Positions 6,251-15,298 of a stretch of DNA of 64,000 nt are shown here, in pieces (position 1 is the stretch's first letter; every line of letters begins with the position of its first letter). Position numbers and translations under genes: made by a program. Origin of the DNA: Acinetobacter sp. NIPH 2100 (GTDB taxonomy: Bacteria; Pseudomonadota; Gammaproteobacteria; Pseudomonadales; Moraxellaceae); assembly GCF_000369805.1 (NCBI RefSeq), contig NZ_KB850224.1, forward strand, positions 1,854,262-1,918,261. The letters run 5' to 3'. The notes beneath the pieces are model-generated. The model had not been told where the DNA came from and did not search any database. It worked only from the letters and a program-made list of their open reading frames with translations.

Positions 6251-7951
6251 TTATTCACTTACAACATCTGGAGCATCCTCTACACCATTATTAATCGAAT
6301 GGGAACAAATCAACTTTCCTTGATCGCCCGCAGCTCTCCATGCAGTATATGGCCCATCGATTTCAGATTTGGAATGGTTTTGTAAGGCTAGGACTGAGTC
6401 ACCGATAGCTAATAACTGATCTCGCATCAGATTAAAATCAACTGCATCCCGACCAAATGAAGGCGCCCAAAGTGACCATGGACCTGAAATTGTAGCCATA
6501 GTCGGGATTAAATTCTGATGTGATGCATTTCCAATACCACCAAAATTACACTGTTTGGGTGAACGTTGAATATTTGGTACATCTTGCCCAGTTGATATTA
6601 TCACCGCTGGTAACTTACGTCTTTGTGCTGCTTCAATTGCGACTTTTTGCATTAAAGCATGGTCTTCTGGAACGAACCATGCTTGTGGTTCGGCTTTACC
6701 TGAAAAAGTTAAAGTACGACCAAACCCACCATCTTGTCTAGGTTTAGCAATGATCTCACGTGTTCCTAAGTGCTCAACAGCAAAAACGAAGCTGACTTTA
6801 CCTGCTTTATATTCTTGGTTAAGTTGTTCCATATATCTAAAAGTCCCTTCTTTAGACATATGCAGGTGAGCTGTATTAAATGCAAATTCGTAAGTTTTAG
6901 GCCGACACTTTAATGGTAATTTTGCAAAATATTGTGCTAATGCAAGCATACCGCTTACGCCATTTTCTTGTACCCAAGTATTACCATCTGTATTTGCAAC
7001 AAAGACGATTTTTTCATTGCTTTGACCAGGTAGTGTTGCAATCAAATTTCGAGTCGTTGTTGAATCTCGCTCAGCTTGAACAATAATTTTAGCTTGAGTA
7101 TTTGTTAAGGCTAATGTTTTTACCTCAGCAAGTTCATCTCCCCCTAAAAAAACAGCGGGAAGCTTATAATGCAAACCATTATGCGGATCAAAGTAATCTT
7201 GTATTTGTTCTCTAGGGACATCAAAACCAAGAATCATACCAGCGGCACCAACCTTGCCAGCATTGATTAGATCTTTATTCATTAACTCACCAGCTAAAAA
7301 GGGTTTGTCATATCTTTGTGTTTTTAGTTCATTCAGAGATTGGCTTAAATATTTTGCAAACTGAAATAAAAATATATATGGCGGCGCAACCATATTGGCA
7401 TATACAGGATCTTGTGATGTTGGAATTTCACGAACAATGATTTTACCTTTGTGTTCAGCCGTGATGGGTTGATTGCTTGCTAGAAAAACCAATTGACCTG
7501 TGTTCCCTGTGAGTGCTGTACCAAGTGAATAAGGAACAGCTCCTGCAATCGGAATCTCTTTACCATTAACAGAAAGCTGTCCTGAGCGAGATAAGCTGCG
7601 TCCTTTACCATTTTCAGCGCTTAGTAATGGTTGCCAACGTTGTATTTCATAACTGTCTGATTGAACTTGCATATTTGGTATTTTCTTAGCCTCAAGTTCA
7701 ATCCAGTCCACCAGTTGCTTGTGTGCTTGGCTACCAGTAGATCGTAATTGGGCTAACTCGGGACCAACTTGTACGAGTTTTTCTAAAGTTTTTGCATCAG
7801 TAAAAGATGCTTCATCCATGATAGTCGGGCATGAATTTCCTGTTTCAGGAGAAATTTCTGCTACGCTGCTATTGCTTCCTCCACAACCTGAAATTGAGAA
7901 GCCGAGCAAGATTAATCCGATCGATTGCTTGTATTTTTGATTTGCTTTCAT
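6251..7951 (-). CDS. lipoprotein with PA and degenerate M28 peptidase domains
   Basis: A 566-residue protein with a lipoprotein signal peptide; the lipobox ends in I-S-G-C, with the acylated Cys at 23. A protease-associated-like insert occupies roughly residues 130-300, and the second half resembles the M28 (aminopeptidase Y/PSMA-like) zinc peptidase core. The usual zinc motif H-x-D is N-T-D here (V-A-N-T-D-G-N), the D-D/N-x-x-S/A-G motif is Q-E-N-G-V-S-G, and no E-E-x-G pair is visible where the catalytic glutamate would be (A-H-L-H-M-S-K-E-G). It is thus probably inactive as a two-zinc peptidase, or uses different residues. It is likely periplasmic-facing or surface-exposed and membrane-anchored. 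The AraC-type gene upstream points the same way. Confidence 0.75.
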   Translation of the reverse strand: MKANQKYKQSIGLILLGFSISGCGGSNSSVAEISPETGNSCPTIMDEASFTDAKTLEKLVQVGPELAQLRSTGSQAHKQLVDWIELEAKKIPNMQVQSDSYEIQRWQPLLSAENGKGRSLSRSGQLSVNGKEIPIAGAVPYSLGTALTGNTGQLVFLASNQPITAEHKGKIIVREIPTSQDPVYANMVAPPYIFLFQFAKYLSQSLNELKTQRYDKPFLAGELMNKDLINAGKVGAAGMILGFDVPREQIQDYFDPHNGLHYKLPAVFLGGDELAEVKTLALTNTQAKIIVQAERDSTTTRNLIATLPGQSNEKIVFVANTDGNTWVQENGVSGMLALAQYFAKLPLKCRPKTYEFAFNTAHLHMSKEGTFRYMEQLNQEYKAGKVSFVFAVEHLGTREIIAKPRQDGGFGRTLTFSGKAEPQAWFVPEDHALMQKVAIEAAQRRKLPAVIISTGQDVPNIQRSPKQCNFGGIGNASHQNLIPTMATISGPWSLWAPSFGRDAVDFNLMRDQLLAIGDSVLALQNHSKSEIDGPYTAWRAAGDQGKLICSHSINNGVEDAPDVVSE

Positions 7952-8174
7952 ATTAACTCCTTTTTATTTACCTAAATCCAAGCTACCTTTAGATCCGAAG
8001 ACCAAGATCGATATGTTTTTAGGTAAAAGATCCTTATAAAATTACGTTATGTTTCTTTTGTTTTTCTTGGAATCTTCAACACAACAACTAAGAGGGCTTC
8101 TCATCCAATATTTTTAAACCAGTATTTAGCTGAAATGGCCTCTTATTCCATAATATTATTAATTTATGAGTGAA

Positions 8175-8201
8175 AAATAACGCATCTGAGCCACGTTATT
8201 T
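8175..8201 (-). terminator. terminator of the AraC-type gene
   Basis: AAATAACG (8175-8182) pairs with CGTTATTT (8194-8201). On the minus strand the stem is followed by T-rich sequence, and it lies about 50 bp past the stop of the AraC-type regulator gene. Confidence 0.6.
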
Positions 8202-8248
8202 CTGATATAGGACAAATGAACAAGCATTGGATCGATGATGAGTAAGTT

Positions 8249-9346
8249 TTAGACTTCAACAATTTTGGCATTCGAATTTTTACGATACTGGATTGGCGTC
8301 AAATTTGTTTGTAATTTAAACCAAGAAATAAAGGAATGACTCGTATAAAAACCTAATGCTTTAGCAATGAACAATATCGAATGCTGGTAATTTTCTAAAT
8401 AATTGACAGCAAGTTCAAATCGAACTTTATCGAGCACATCGCTATAAGAACTTTGTTCGAGTTTTAATTTTCGACTTAAGGTACGAACAGTGACACCTAA
8501 TTGCTCCGCTACATTTTCACGAGATAGGCGATCATGATGGAGTAGTAAATAAATTTGTGACCTGACTTGTTGAATAAAATTTTGCTCAGTTTTTTGTTGT
8601 TCTAGTAATTTCGAAGCGAATAACCGTACACTGTCATATAATCCCGCATTTCCAGTTTTCAAAGGCATATTTAAAGATTTAGGTAGTAATAGTAAAGCTG
8701 TCTCTTTTTGATCAAAGTGGACAGGACAACCAAAGAATTCATCATAATAGTTCTGTAATTCGGGCTTTGGTAAACTATGGGTGAAATGAACTGCTTTAAG
8801 TACAGAGAAATCTTCATTTCTAACCAAATGAATTAAGCTTACCCACCACAATAAGTTGTACTCATTTGCACAGCGACTGAATATTTGGTCACTCGATCTA
8901 CATTTCCACTTCCAATAGGCAATCTCAGATTTAACTTGCAGGGATATATCACCAATACATCCTATTAATGGCTGAAATTCTTTTAAGGTTTCTATCGCTT
9001 TATTTAATGTAGCAGATAAGGGTACTAAGTGTCCTAACACACCATAGGCTGTAGAGTCCATTTTTTTGAAAAAAGACAATGCAATTAATGGGTCATTACA
9101 GATAGTATATGTATAGGCCACAATTTTTTCGAAGTAATAAAGAGCGATACACTGATTTGAATCACTCAATAGTTTTTCTGTAAGGCCACTGTGTAATAGT
9201 AACTCTTGTCGCTCAATTCCAAAAAAATTAGCATGATCTAAAAAGTGATTTATTAATCCAACTAATACTTTTATTTCACAGGTTTCATTAAGTTGTCTAT
9301 GTAATTCAACGGTCATCCTTAACGTCCTAGTTCGCTTTTTTCGCAT
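8249..9346 (-). CDS. AraC-family transcriptional regulator (arabinose-binding-like N-domain)
   Basis: A 365-residue regulator with the layout of the OruR/ArgR-like AraC group: an N-terminal ligand-binding-like region (about 40-240, PF12625 type) and a C-terminal double helix-turn-helix (about 265-355). The first recognition helix region reads V-A-E-Q-L-G-V-T-V-R-T-L-S-R-K-L and the second ends in H-S-F-I-S-W-F-K-L-Q-T. The target may be the lipoprotein gene downstream in the same direction, but nothing in the sequence proves it. ATG at 9346 gives a basic leader; ATG at 9316 is an alternative that starts M-T-V-E-L-H. Confidence 0.85.
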   Translation of the reverse strand: MRKKRTRTLRMTVELHRQLNETCEIKVLVGLINHFLDHANFFGIERQELLLHSGLTEKLLSDSNQCIALYYFEKIVAYTYTICNDPLIALSFFKKMDSTAYGVLGHLVPLSATLNKAIETLKEFQPLIGCIGDISLQVKSEIAYWKWKCRSSDQIFSRCANEYNLLWWVSLIHLVRNEDFSVLKAVHFTHSLPKPELQNYYDEFFGCPVHFDQKETALLLLPKSLNMPLKTGNAGLYDSVRLFASKLLEQQKTEQNFIQQVRSQIYLLLHHDRLSRENVAEQLGVTVRTLSRKLKLEQSSYSDVLDKVRFELAVNYLENYQHSILFIAKALGFYTSHSFISWFKLQTNLTPIQYRKNSNAKIVEV

Positions 9347-9473
9347 GCTTAAAATTTTAAATCACGATAAGTGTGTAGTTCAAACTTTATGTTAGATCGG
9401 AAAAGAAATATGAGTTTTGATTAGACAAGATATTTTGGTGATGCTAACGGTAAAGTATCAAAATGATCTCTAT

Positions 9474-9501
9474 AAAAAACCGCTCAAAAGAGCGGTTTTT
9501 T
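9474..9501. terminator. rho-independent terminator
   Basis: CCGCTC (9480-9485) pairs with GAGCGG (9490-9495) around an AAAA loop, with A and T tracts on either side, so it can work in both directions. It lies downstream of the minus-strand dehydrogenase gene. Confidence 0.85.
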
Positions 9502-9536
9502 ATATTTTATAGATAAAGTGCTAGACAGAATAACTC

Positions 9537-10409
9537 CTATTTCAGCGTGATTTTACTCCACGATTCATACAATTTAACTGCTGCGGAGAAGTCGCTATTT
9601 GGTTCAGCCGTTAAGCTTGCTGCTTGAATTAAACTTTGAGTTAAAGACAGAATTGGCGCAGGAAGTTTTGCATTCTTGACTAAATCAAGCGCAATACCTG
9701 TATCTTTTGCGAGTAATGGCAAACCAAAAGTTACCGGAAATTCACGACTTAGTACGCGTTGTGGAAAAATGGTTTCAGTCACAAGGCTCTTGCCACTAGA
9801 AGCATTAATACAGTTCAGTGCTGCATCTAGATTAACACCATGTGCTTTTAAAGTACTAAAACCTTCTGCAACAGACCATAAATTCACAGCAAGTAACATA
9901 TTATTGATCGCTTTTACTGCAAAACCTGCGCCAGATTCCCCGACATGTTGAATCAATTTACCCACAGCGGCCATTGCAGGGTAAGCGTTTTCAAATGCAT
10001 TTACATCACCGCCAACCATGAAGGTTAAGGTTGCATTTTCAGCACCAATGGTTTGCCCACTGACAGGTGCATCCAGAAAGTCTACATTTTGTACTTTCAA
10101 TTTTTCAGCCAAACGGCGTGCAGTTTCTGGCACGCCACTGGTACAGTCAATCCAGATCGAACCAGATTTAATTTCCACACCTTCGATTAATGCTGCAACG
10201 TCATCGCTGGTCGGCAAACAAGAAAAGATAATGTCGGCTTGGACTGCTTGAGCAAGCTCAACCGCCGTGGTGCCATATTCTGCTGCATGTTGTTCTGCTT
10301 TACTAAAATTTCGATTCCAGACATAAACGTTTTCGAAATATTTAGGAAGATGCGCTGCCATACGATAGCCCATAGCGCCTAAACCAATAAATGCAACAGA
10401 TTGAGTCAT
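9537..10409 (-). CDS. NAD(P)-dependent beta-hydroxyacid dehydrogenase
   Basis: A 290-residue member of the 3-hydroxyisobutyrate/tartronate-semialdehyde/glyoxylate reductase family. The dinucleotide motif G-L-G-A-M-G is at 9-14, the substrate motif D-A-P-V-S-G begins at 113, and the catalytic K166 and N170 lie in G-F-A-V-K-A-I-N-N. It acts in the cytoplasm on a short 2- or 3-hydroxyacid; which one cannot be decided from the sequence. It ends a minus-strand pair: the PhaC-like hydrolase stops 3 bp before this start, so the two are almost certainly cotranscribed and translationally coupled. Confidence 0.88.
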   Translation of the reverse strand: MTQSVAFIGLGAMGYRMAAHLPKYFENVYVWNRNFSKAEQHAAEYGTTAVELAQAVQADIIFSCLPTSDDVAALIEGVEIKSGSIWIDCTSGVPETARRLAEKLKVQNVDFLDAPVSGQTIGAENATLTFMVGGDVNAFENAYPAMAAVGKLIQHVGESGAGFAVKAINNMLLAVNLWSVAEGFSTLKAHGVNLDAALNCINASSGKSLVTETIFPQRVLSREFPVTFGLPLLAKDTGIALDLVKNAKLPAPILSLTQSLIQAASLTAEPNSDFSAAVKLYESWSKITLK

Positions 10410-10412
10410 ACT

Positions 10413-11516
10413 TTACCTTTTTATTTGCGTCGATCGTTCGGCTAACCATGTCGCCAGTGTTGGCCAGAACTCAATTGAACTGTTTTGACTAGACATTAAA
10501 CCTAAGTGCCCGCCAGGGATAAGAGTAAACGTGACATCTTGACTGCTTGTCAACTGGGTTAGCGGAAATGCTGATTCTGCCGTCACCAATTGATCACCTT
10601 TACCTGCGCCTACCAAGAGTGAGCAATTGATCTTTTTTAATTCAATGGTTTTATTCTTGAGCTGGATGACACCATTTTTTAATGGATTTTGCAGCCAGAC
10701 ATTAAACAGCATGTCTTGATTCACACCGCCTGGATAATCAATCATGTTATTCAAGAAGTGGCTTAAGGTTGCATCTTCTTGTACCAGCTTCAGATTATCC
10801 AAGTTTTTTAATAATTGGATATTGCCATCAATCCAGCCTTTTGGATCTAACAACTTGAATCCAAGCGAATTTAGAAAACCCGGAGAATGGATCATCAGCT
10901 TTGGTAAACGATTATAGATATAGTTTTTAATGGTTGGGTTGCGGGTCGTGAGATACGCCAAAGTTTTATAGAGTTTGCCAATATAACCCGAAGCATAGCT
11001 GTCGATTGGGCTGCCTAACACTACCAGATTTTTGACAACACTTGGCTGATGGCGTGCGGTATAAAGCGTGACAAAAATACCAGCCATACTCCAACCATGC
11101 AGCGAAATTTTTTCAGATTTGGAATGTTGCTGAATGGCTTCAATACATTTTGGAATAAATTTATCAATAAAAGATAGAAAGTTAATTTGATAATTTTTAT
11201 AGGTGAGTTTGCCCCAATCGATCAGATAAACATCAAAACCGCTTTCCTGAAAGTATTTGATCAATGAGCGATAAGGATATAAATCATAGATATCCATATT
11301 GATTGCCAATGGCGCGACAAAAACCAAGGGTTCTTTATAGCGTTTATTTTCAGATGCGTAGAAACGCACACGAGTTTGTTGGAATTGCGCAATCACTTGA
11401 TATGGTGTTGATTGGGACAAAACCAGTTTGTCTGCATCGAATACACGCATAGCCAGATGTTTAAAATTTATTTTTTGCTGTTCCACAAGCGATTTCATCT
11501 TAGAATGTCTCATCAT
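10413..11516 (-). CDS. PhaC-like alpha/beta hydrolase with serine nucleophile
   Basis: A 367-residue alpha/beta hydrolase most like the poly(3-hydroxyalkanoate) synthase catalytic subunit: it shares the P-L-V-F-V-A-P-L-A-I-N strand, the D-V-Y-L-I-D-W-G segment and the G-G-H-L-G histidine motif. In true PHA synthases the nucleophile elbow is G-x-C-x-G; here it is G-W-S-M-A-G with S143, so a hydrolase or transferase activity is more likely than polymerisation. The candidate Asp is in G-K-G-D-Q-L. No PhaR/PhaE, phasin or phaAB gene is nearby. It sits 117 bp from metZ, which is divergent. Confidence 0.75.
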   Translation of the reverse strand: MMRHSKMKSLVEQQKINFKHLAMRVFDADKLVLSQSTPYQVIAQFQQTRVRFYASENKRYKEPLVFVAPLAINMDIYDLYPYRSLIKYFQESGFDVYLIDWGKLTYKNYQINFLSFIDKFIPKCIEAIQQHSKSEKISLHGWSMAGIFVTLYTARHQPSVVKNLVVLGSPIDSYASGYIGKLYKTLAYLTTRNPTIKNYIYNRLPKLMIHSPGFLNSLGFKLLDPKGWIDGNIQLLKNLDNLKLVQEDATLSHFLNNMIDYPGGVNQDMLFNVWLQNPLKNGVIQLKNKTIELKKINCSLLVGAGKGDQLVTAESAFPLTQLTSSQDVTFTLIPGGHLGLMSSQNSSIEFWPTLATWLAERSTQIKR

Positions 11517-11633
11517 GAGTCAAGATTGCACGAAGTCTAAGCGATAATTTCATCTTATGCCTTGACCTTAAATACCTTAGACGCTCAAAATATTGGCATA
11601 TTTCCACATTATGATCATAAGGCATACAAAACG

Positions 11634-12821
11634 ATGAATCCAAGCGATGATTTAGAATACCAATTAGAAACACTGGCAATTCGCACAGGGCATGATCGTA
11701 CATCTGAAGGTGAGCATAGTGAGCCGATTTTTTTAACGTCATCATTTGTATGTGAAAGTGCTGCTGATGCCGCTGCAAAATTTTCAGGCCAAATCGCAGG
11801 AAATACCTATTCACGTTATACCAATCCAACGGTTCAGGCATTTGAAAAACGTTTAGCCGTGCTGGATGGCGCAGAGCGTGCAGTTGCTACCAGTTCAGGC
11901 ATGGCTGCGGTACATGCGATGTGTATGGCGTATCTAAAAGCTGGCGACCATGTGATTTGTTCTCGTGCAGTATTTGGTTCAATCATTGCTTTATTTGAAA
12001 AATATGTAGCGAAATTTGCGGTTGAAGTGACCTTTGTTGATCTAGACGATCTTGAGGGCTGGAAACAGGCGATCCGTCCAAATACTCGTATCTTATTTAT
12101 TGAAACGCCGTCTAATCCTTTGGCACAAGTGGGTGATATGCAGGCGATTGCCGATATTGCACATGCCAATGGTGCTTTATTCGCAGTGGATAACTGTTTC
12201 TGTACGCCTGTATTACAACAACCGATTAAGTTTGGTGCTGATTTAGTGCTTTATTCAGCAACCAAGTATATCGATGGGCAAGGCCGTGCGCTTGGTGGTG
12301 CGGTGGTTGGGAAAAATGATCTGCTCGAAGAAGTAAATGGTGTGATCCGTACTTTGGGCAACTCAATGAGTCCATTTAATGCATGGATCTTCTTGAAAGG
12401 CTTGGAAACACTCAGCATTCGTATGAAGGCACATTGTGAAAGTGCGCAAAAACTTGCTGAATGGTTACATCAACATGAAAAAGTTGAAAAAGTTTATTAC
12501 GCAGGTTTAGCTGATCATCCAGGACATGAGCTGGCGAAAAAACAGCAAAAAGGTTTTGGTGGGGTTGTATCTTTTGTGGTGAAGGGTGAACGTGAAGGTG
12601 CGTGGACAGTGATTGATAGTACACGTTTCTTGTCGATTACCAGTAATCTAGGTGATGTTAAGTCAACAATTACACATCCAGCAACCACCTCGCATGGTAG
12701 AATGTCGGCTGAAGCTAAACAAGCTGCAGGAATTGAAGAAGGCTTGATTCGTGTGTCTGTTGGTTTAGAAGACATTGATGATATTATTCGCGACATATCA
12801 CGCGGTTTAGATTTAATTTAA
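11634..12821 (+). CDS. metZ: O-succinylhomoserine sulfhydrylase
   Basis: A PLP-dependent enzyme of the Cys/Met metabolism family, 395 residues from ATG 11634. It makes homocysteine from O-succinylhomoserine and sulfide in methionine synthesis. The PLP lysine is K211 in S-A-T-K-Y; other family blocks are S-S-G-M-A-A, E-T-P-S-N-P, D-N-C-F-C-T-P and the late S-L-G-D-V-K-S region. The frame is open back to 11562, but ATG 11634 has an AAGG sequence upstream and matches the usual family N-terminus. MetB and MetC are close relatives; the MetZ-like S-E-G-E-H-S-E-P-I-F-L-T-S-S-F start favours the direct sulfhydrylase. ybaB follows after 12 bp. Confidence 0.9.
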   Translation: MNPSDDLEYQLETLAIRTGHDRTSEGEHSEPIFLTSSFVCESAADAAAKFSGQIAGNTYSRYTNPTVQAFEKRLAVLDGAERAVATSSGMAAVHAMCMAYLKAGDHVICSRAVFGSIIALFEKYVAKFAVEVTFVDLDDLEGWKQAIRPNTRILFIETPSNPLAQVGDMQAIADIAHANGALFAVDNCFCTPVLQQPIKFGADLVLYSATKYIDGQGRALGGAVVGKNDLLEEVNGVIRTLGNSMSPFNAWIFLKGLETLSIRMKAHCESAQKLAEWLHQHEKVEKVYYAGLADHPGHELAKKQQKGFGGVVSFVVKGEREGAWTVIDSTRFLSITSNLGDVKSTITHPATTSHGRMSAEAKQAAGIEEGLIRVSVGLEDIDDIIRDISRGLDLI

Positions 12822-12833
12822 CGAGAGAAACTT

Positions 12834-13163
12834 ATGAACATTAATATGCTCATGCAGCAAGCTCAGCGCATGCAAAAAGATATGGAATCAAATCTTAAAA
12901 AAGCCAAAGAAGAGCTTGCAAAGACTGAAGTTCATGCGGAAGCAGGCGGTGGTTTAGTTAAAGTGACGATGACGTGCCGTAATGTGGTTAAGCGTATCGA
13001 AATTAGCCCTGAGTTGTTACAAGACGAAGCAGATATGATTGAAGATTTGATTGCCGCTGCGATGAATGATGCTGCACGTCAAGTTGAAATTATTTCTGAA
13101 GAAAAGTTACAAGGCGCAAATACAGGTATGGGCTTACCACCGGGTCTGTCTGGTTTATTCTAA
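12834..13163 (+). CDS. ybaB: YbaB/EbfC nucleoid-associated protein
   Basis: A 109-residue protein of the YbaB/EbfC family, a small dimeric DNA-binding, nucleoid-associated protein. Visible family features are the N-terminal coiled-coil helix rich in Q, M, K and E (residues 1-30), the [10 protein letters not shown] strand and the C-terminal G-M-G-L-P-P-G. The ribosome-binding site GAGAGAAAC lies just before ATG 12834. It sits in the usual place before recR; dnaX, which often precedes it in other bacteria, is replaced here by metZ. Confidence 0.95.
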   Translation: MNINMLMQQAQRMQKDMESNLKKAKEELAKTEVHAEAGGGLVKVTMTCRNVVKRIEISPELLQDEADMIEDLIAAAMNDAARQVEIISEEKLQGANTGMGLPPGLSGLF

Positions 13164-13169
13164 TTCAAA

Positions 13170-13211
13170 ACACCCTAAGTTTTCAGATTGAGCACTTGGG
13201 GTGTCTTTTTT
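13170..13211 (+). terminator. terminator between ybaB and recR
   Basis: The arms at 13170-13180 and 13194-13204 pair over 11 bases with one G-T wobble and are followed by CTTTTTT. It may attenuate rather than fully stop transcription into recR. Confidence 0.75.
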
Positions 13212-13231
13212 ATCAATGATCGAGTTAATTT

Positions 13232-13828
13232 GTGTTTAGTGAAAGATTTGAACAATTAGTTCAAGCATTGCGTATTTTACCAAGTGTTGGTCCCAAATCA
13301 GCACAACGTATGGCATTACATTTGTTAATGAAAAACCGTGAAGGTGCATTTGCGCTCTCGCATGCTTTACATGAAGCGTCTAGCCATATCCATGAATGTC
13401 ATATTTGCCATTCCTTAACCGAAAATGAAATCTGTGATATTTGTGCTTCTGCAGAACGCGATGAACAATTGTTATGTGTGGTTGAGTCACCCGCAGATGT
13501 GATGGCAATTGAGCAGAGTGGTAGCTTCCGTGGCAAGTATCATGTTCTAGGTGGGCATTTGTCACCGCTAGATGGTATTGGTCCTGAGGAAATTGGGATT
13601 CCTTATCTGATTCAGCGTTTAAGCGCAGGGCAGATTCAAGAAGTCATTTTGGCGACCAATGCGACTGTAGAAGGACAAGCCACAGCACATTATCTAGTTG
13701 AAGCGACCAAACATTTACCGATTCATATGACCCGAATTGCTCAAGGCGTACCACAAGGTGGTGAGCTGGAGTATGTAGATAGTCATACGCTTAGCCAAGC
13801 TGTACACAACCGTATGCGAATGAAATAA
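13232..13828 (+). CDS. recR: recombination mediator RecR
   Basis: A 198-residue RecR, the ring-forming partner of RecF/RecO that loads RecA at single-strand gaps. It shows a helix-hairpin-helix (L-P-S-V-G-P-K-S-A, 16-24), a four-cysteine zinc site (C56, C59, C68, C71) and a Toprim domain starting at about 81 (L-C-V-V-E-S-P-A-D-V). The start is GTG 13232; the M-F-S-E-R-F-E-Q-L-V N-terminus that follows fits the family. A terminator hairpin overlaps the last codons. Confidence 0.95.
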   Translation: MFSERFEQLVQALRILPSVGPKSAQRMALHLLMKNREGAFALSHALHEASSHIHECHICHSLTENEICDICASAERDEQLLCVVESPADVMAIEQSGSFRGKYHVLGGHLSPLDGIGPEEIGIPYLIQRLSAGQIQEVILATNATVEGQATAHYLVEATKHLPIHMTRIAQGVPQGGELEYVDSHTLSQAVHNRMRMK

Positions 13829-13851
13829 TAGGCTTCATTCGCATTTTTTTA
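13814..13851 (+). terminator. terminator overlapping the end of recR
   Basis: ATGCGAATGAA (13814-13824) pairs perfectly with TTCATTCGCAT (13834-13844) and is followed by seven T. The left arm is coding sequence and the stop codon is in the loop side. Confidence 0.9.
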
Positions 13852-14117
13852 TATTTATATTAAATTCATGCTGTTAATTTAAACAAATAATTAAATTTTA
13901 CATTTTGTCTAACATTATCGTAGATCTATTTGAGATGTTTTGTGGCACTATGAGCGAGCGAAAAGGATTTTCGTTTTTTGATAAATGGAAGAGGAGTGAT
14001 TTCATGTTGTGTATGTGGAATACCAATTAATTTTTTGTATTTGATTTCAGTTGAGCAAGGACTGGTATTAGACCGTTCTATTGCACAGGGTTCTATATTC
14101 TTTTTATTTGAGCAAAC

Positions 14118-15260
14118 ATGTTTCAGTTTATCCAACAGCAAAACGATTTAGCTGTTCTCCTCAGCCAGATGGAACAATGTTCCACTTATGCACTTGATAC
14201 TGAGTTTATTAAGGTCGATACCTTATATCCCAAACTTGGTGTCTGCCAAATCAATTTAAACGGTCATATTGTATTACTTGATGGTGCAAGCTTGGATTTT
14301 ACCGAGTTTTGGCCAAAGATTTTTGCTGCACAGCAGAACATTTTCCATGCATGTGGTGAAGACATTGATTTGATTTACCACTACGCAGATCAAAAACCGT
14401 TAGCCAATGTATTTGATACGCAAGTCGCATTGGCATTTCTAGGGCATGGTTTACAAGTCAGTTATCAAAATGCACTGAAGACGTGTTTGAATATTGAGAT
14501 TGAAAAAGATCAAACGCGTTCAGACTGGTTAGCTCGACCATTGACACAAGAGCAGATGTGTTATGCAGCAAATGATGTCATCTACTTAACCAAACTTGCA
14601 GACACATTGAAAAATGATCTGAAAGTGAAGGGGCTGTATCAATACGTGTTGGAGGATTGCCAGAATCTCACGAAAGAGATTGCAATGGAAACCCCACTGG
14701 CAGAACTGTATACCGATATTGGCAATTACCGTCATTCACGCCGTGAGTTGATGCAACTACAGCAATTGAGTATTTGGCGAGAGCAAATTACCAAGGCATT
14801 GAATCAGCCGCGTAGTTTTATTCTTAGAAACTCCACGATGATTGATTTGGTAGAAAAGAATCCGCGTAATAATTTTCAGCTGGCTCGGATTAAAGATATC
14901 CGTCCACATATTGTTCGTGAGCATGGCAAAACCATTTTGGATTTACTCAAATTTTTACCGCCTGAGGATGAGTGGCCATTGCGTATGGCACGACCTGTGA
15001 AGAGTAATTCCAAGGAAATTGCACCGAAAATTGATGCTTTGATTGAAAGTGTAGTGCTGAAAACGGGGATACCCAAAGAAGTGTTGCTGCGCAAAAAATG
15101 GATGAATGCCATCTATGAGCATGTGGTATTTCATTTGGATGAACAATCATTACCTAATTATTTAATGGGTTGGCGTTATGAGCTTCTCACTCAGCCATTG
15201 ATTGCACTGTTGCGAGAAGATATTGAGTATTTAGCCAGTCAAATGAAGATTGCACGTTAA
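14118..15260 (+). CDS. rnd: ribonuclease D
   Basis: A 380-residue 3'-5' exoribonuclease that trims tRNA and other stable RNA 3' ends. The DEDDy exonuclease domain occupies about 1-175: D27 and E29 in L-D-T-E-F, D82 in G-E-D-I, and the Y-A-A-N-D motif near 150-155. An HRDC domain follows at about 205-285, with a further C-terminal helical region. The length is normal. ycgL, a frequent genomic companion of rnd, lies about 930 bp downstream, beyond a minus-strand methyltransferase gene. Confidence 0.95.
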   Translation: MFQFIQQQNDLAVLLSQMEQCSTYALDTEFIKVDTLYPKLGVCQINLNGHIVLLDGASLDFTEFWPKIFAAQQNIFHACGEDIDLIYHYADQKPLANVFDTQVALAFLGHGLQVSYQNALKTCLNIEIEKDQTRSDWLARPLTQEQMCYAANDVIYLTKLADTLKNDLKVKGLYQYVLEDCQNLTKEIAMETPLAELYTDIGNYRHSRRELMQLQQLSIWREQITKALNQPRSFILRNSTMIDLVEKNPRNNFQLARIKDIRPHIVREHGKTILDLLKFLPPEDEWPLRMARPVKSNSKEIAPKIDALIESVVLKTGIPKEVLLRKKWMNAIYEHVVFHLDEQSLPNYLMGWRYELLTQPLIALLREDIEYLASQMKIAR

Positions 15261-15266
15261 AATATT

Positions 15267-15298
15267 AAAAAGAGCTAAACAATTAGCTCTTTTTTTTT
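15267..15298. terminator. bidirectional terminator between rnd and a methyltransferase gene
   Basis: AGAGCTAA (15271-15278) pairs with TTAGCTCT (15283-15290), flanked by A and T runs. It overlaps the last codons of the convergent methyltransferase gene. Confidence 0.88.

Noticed and set aside
13926..14141. A 71-codon minus-strand frame upstream of and overlapping rnd
   Set aside because: It has no good ribosome-binding site, low-complexity composition, and overlaps the start of a well-supported gene.
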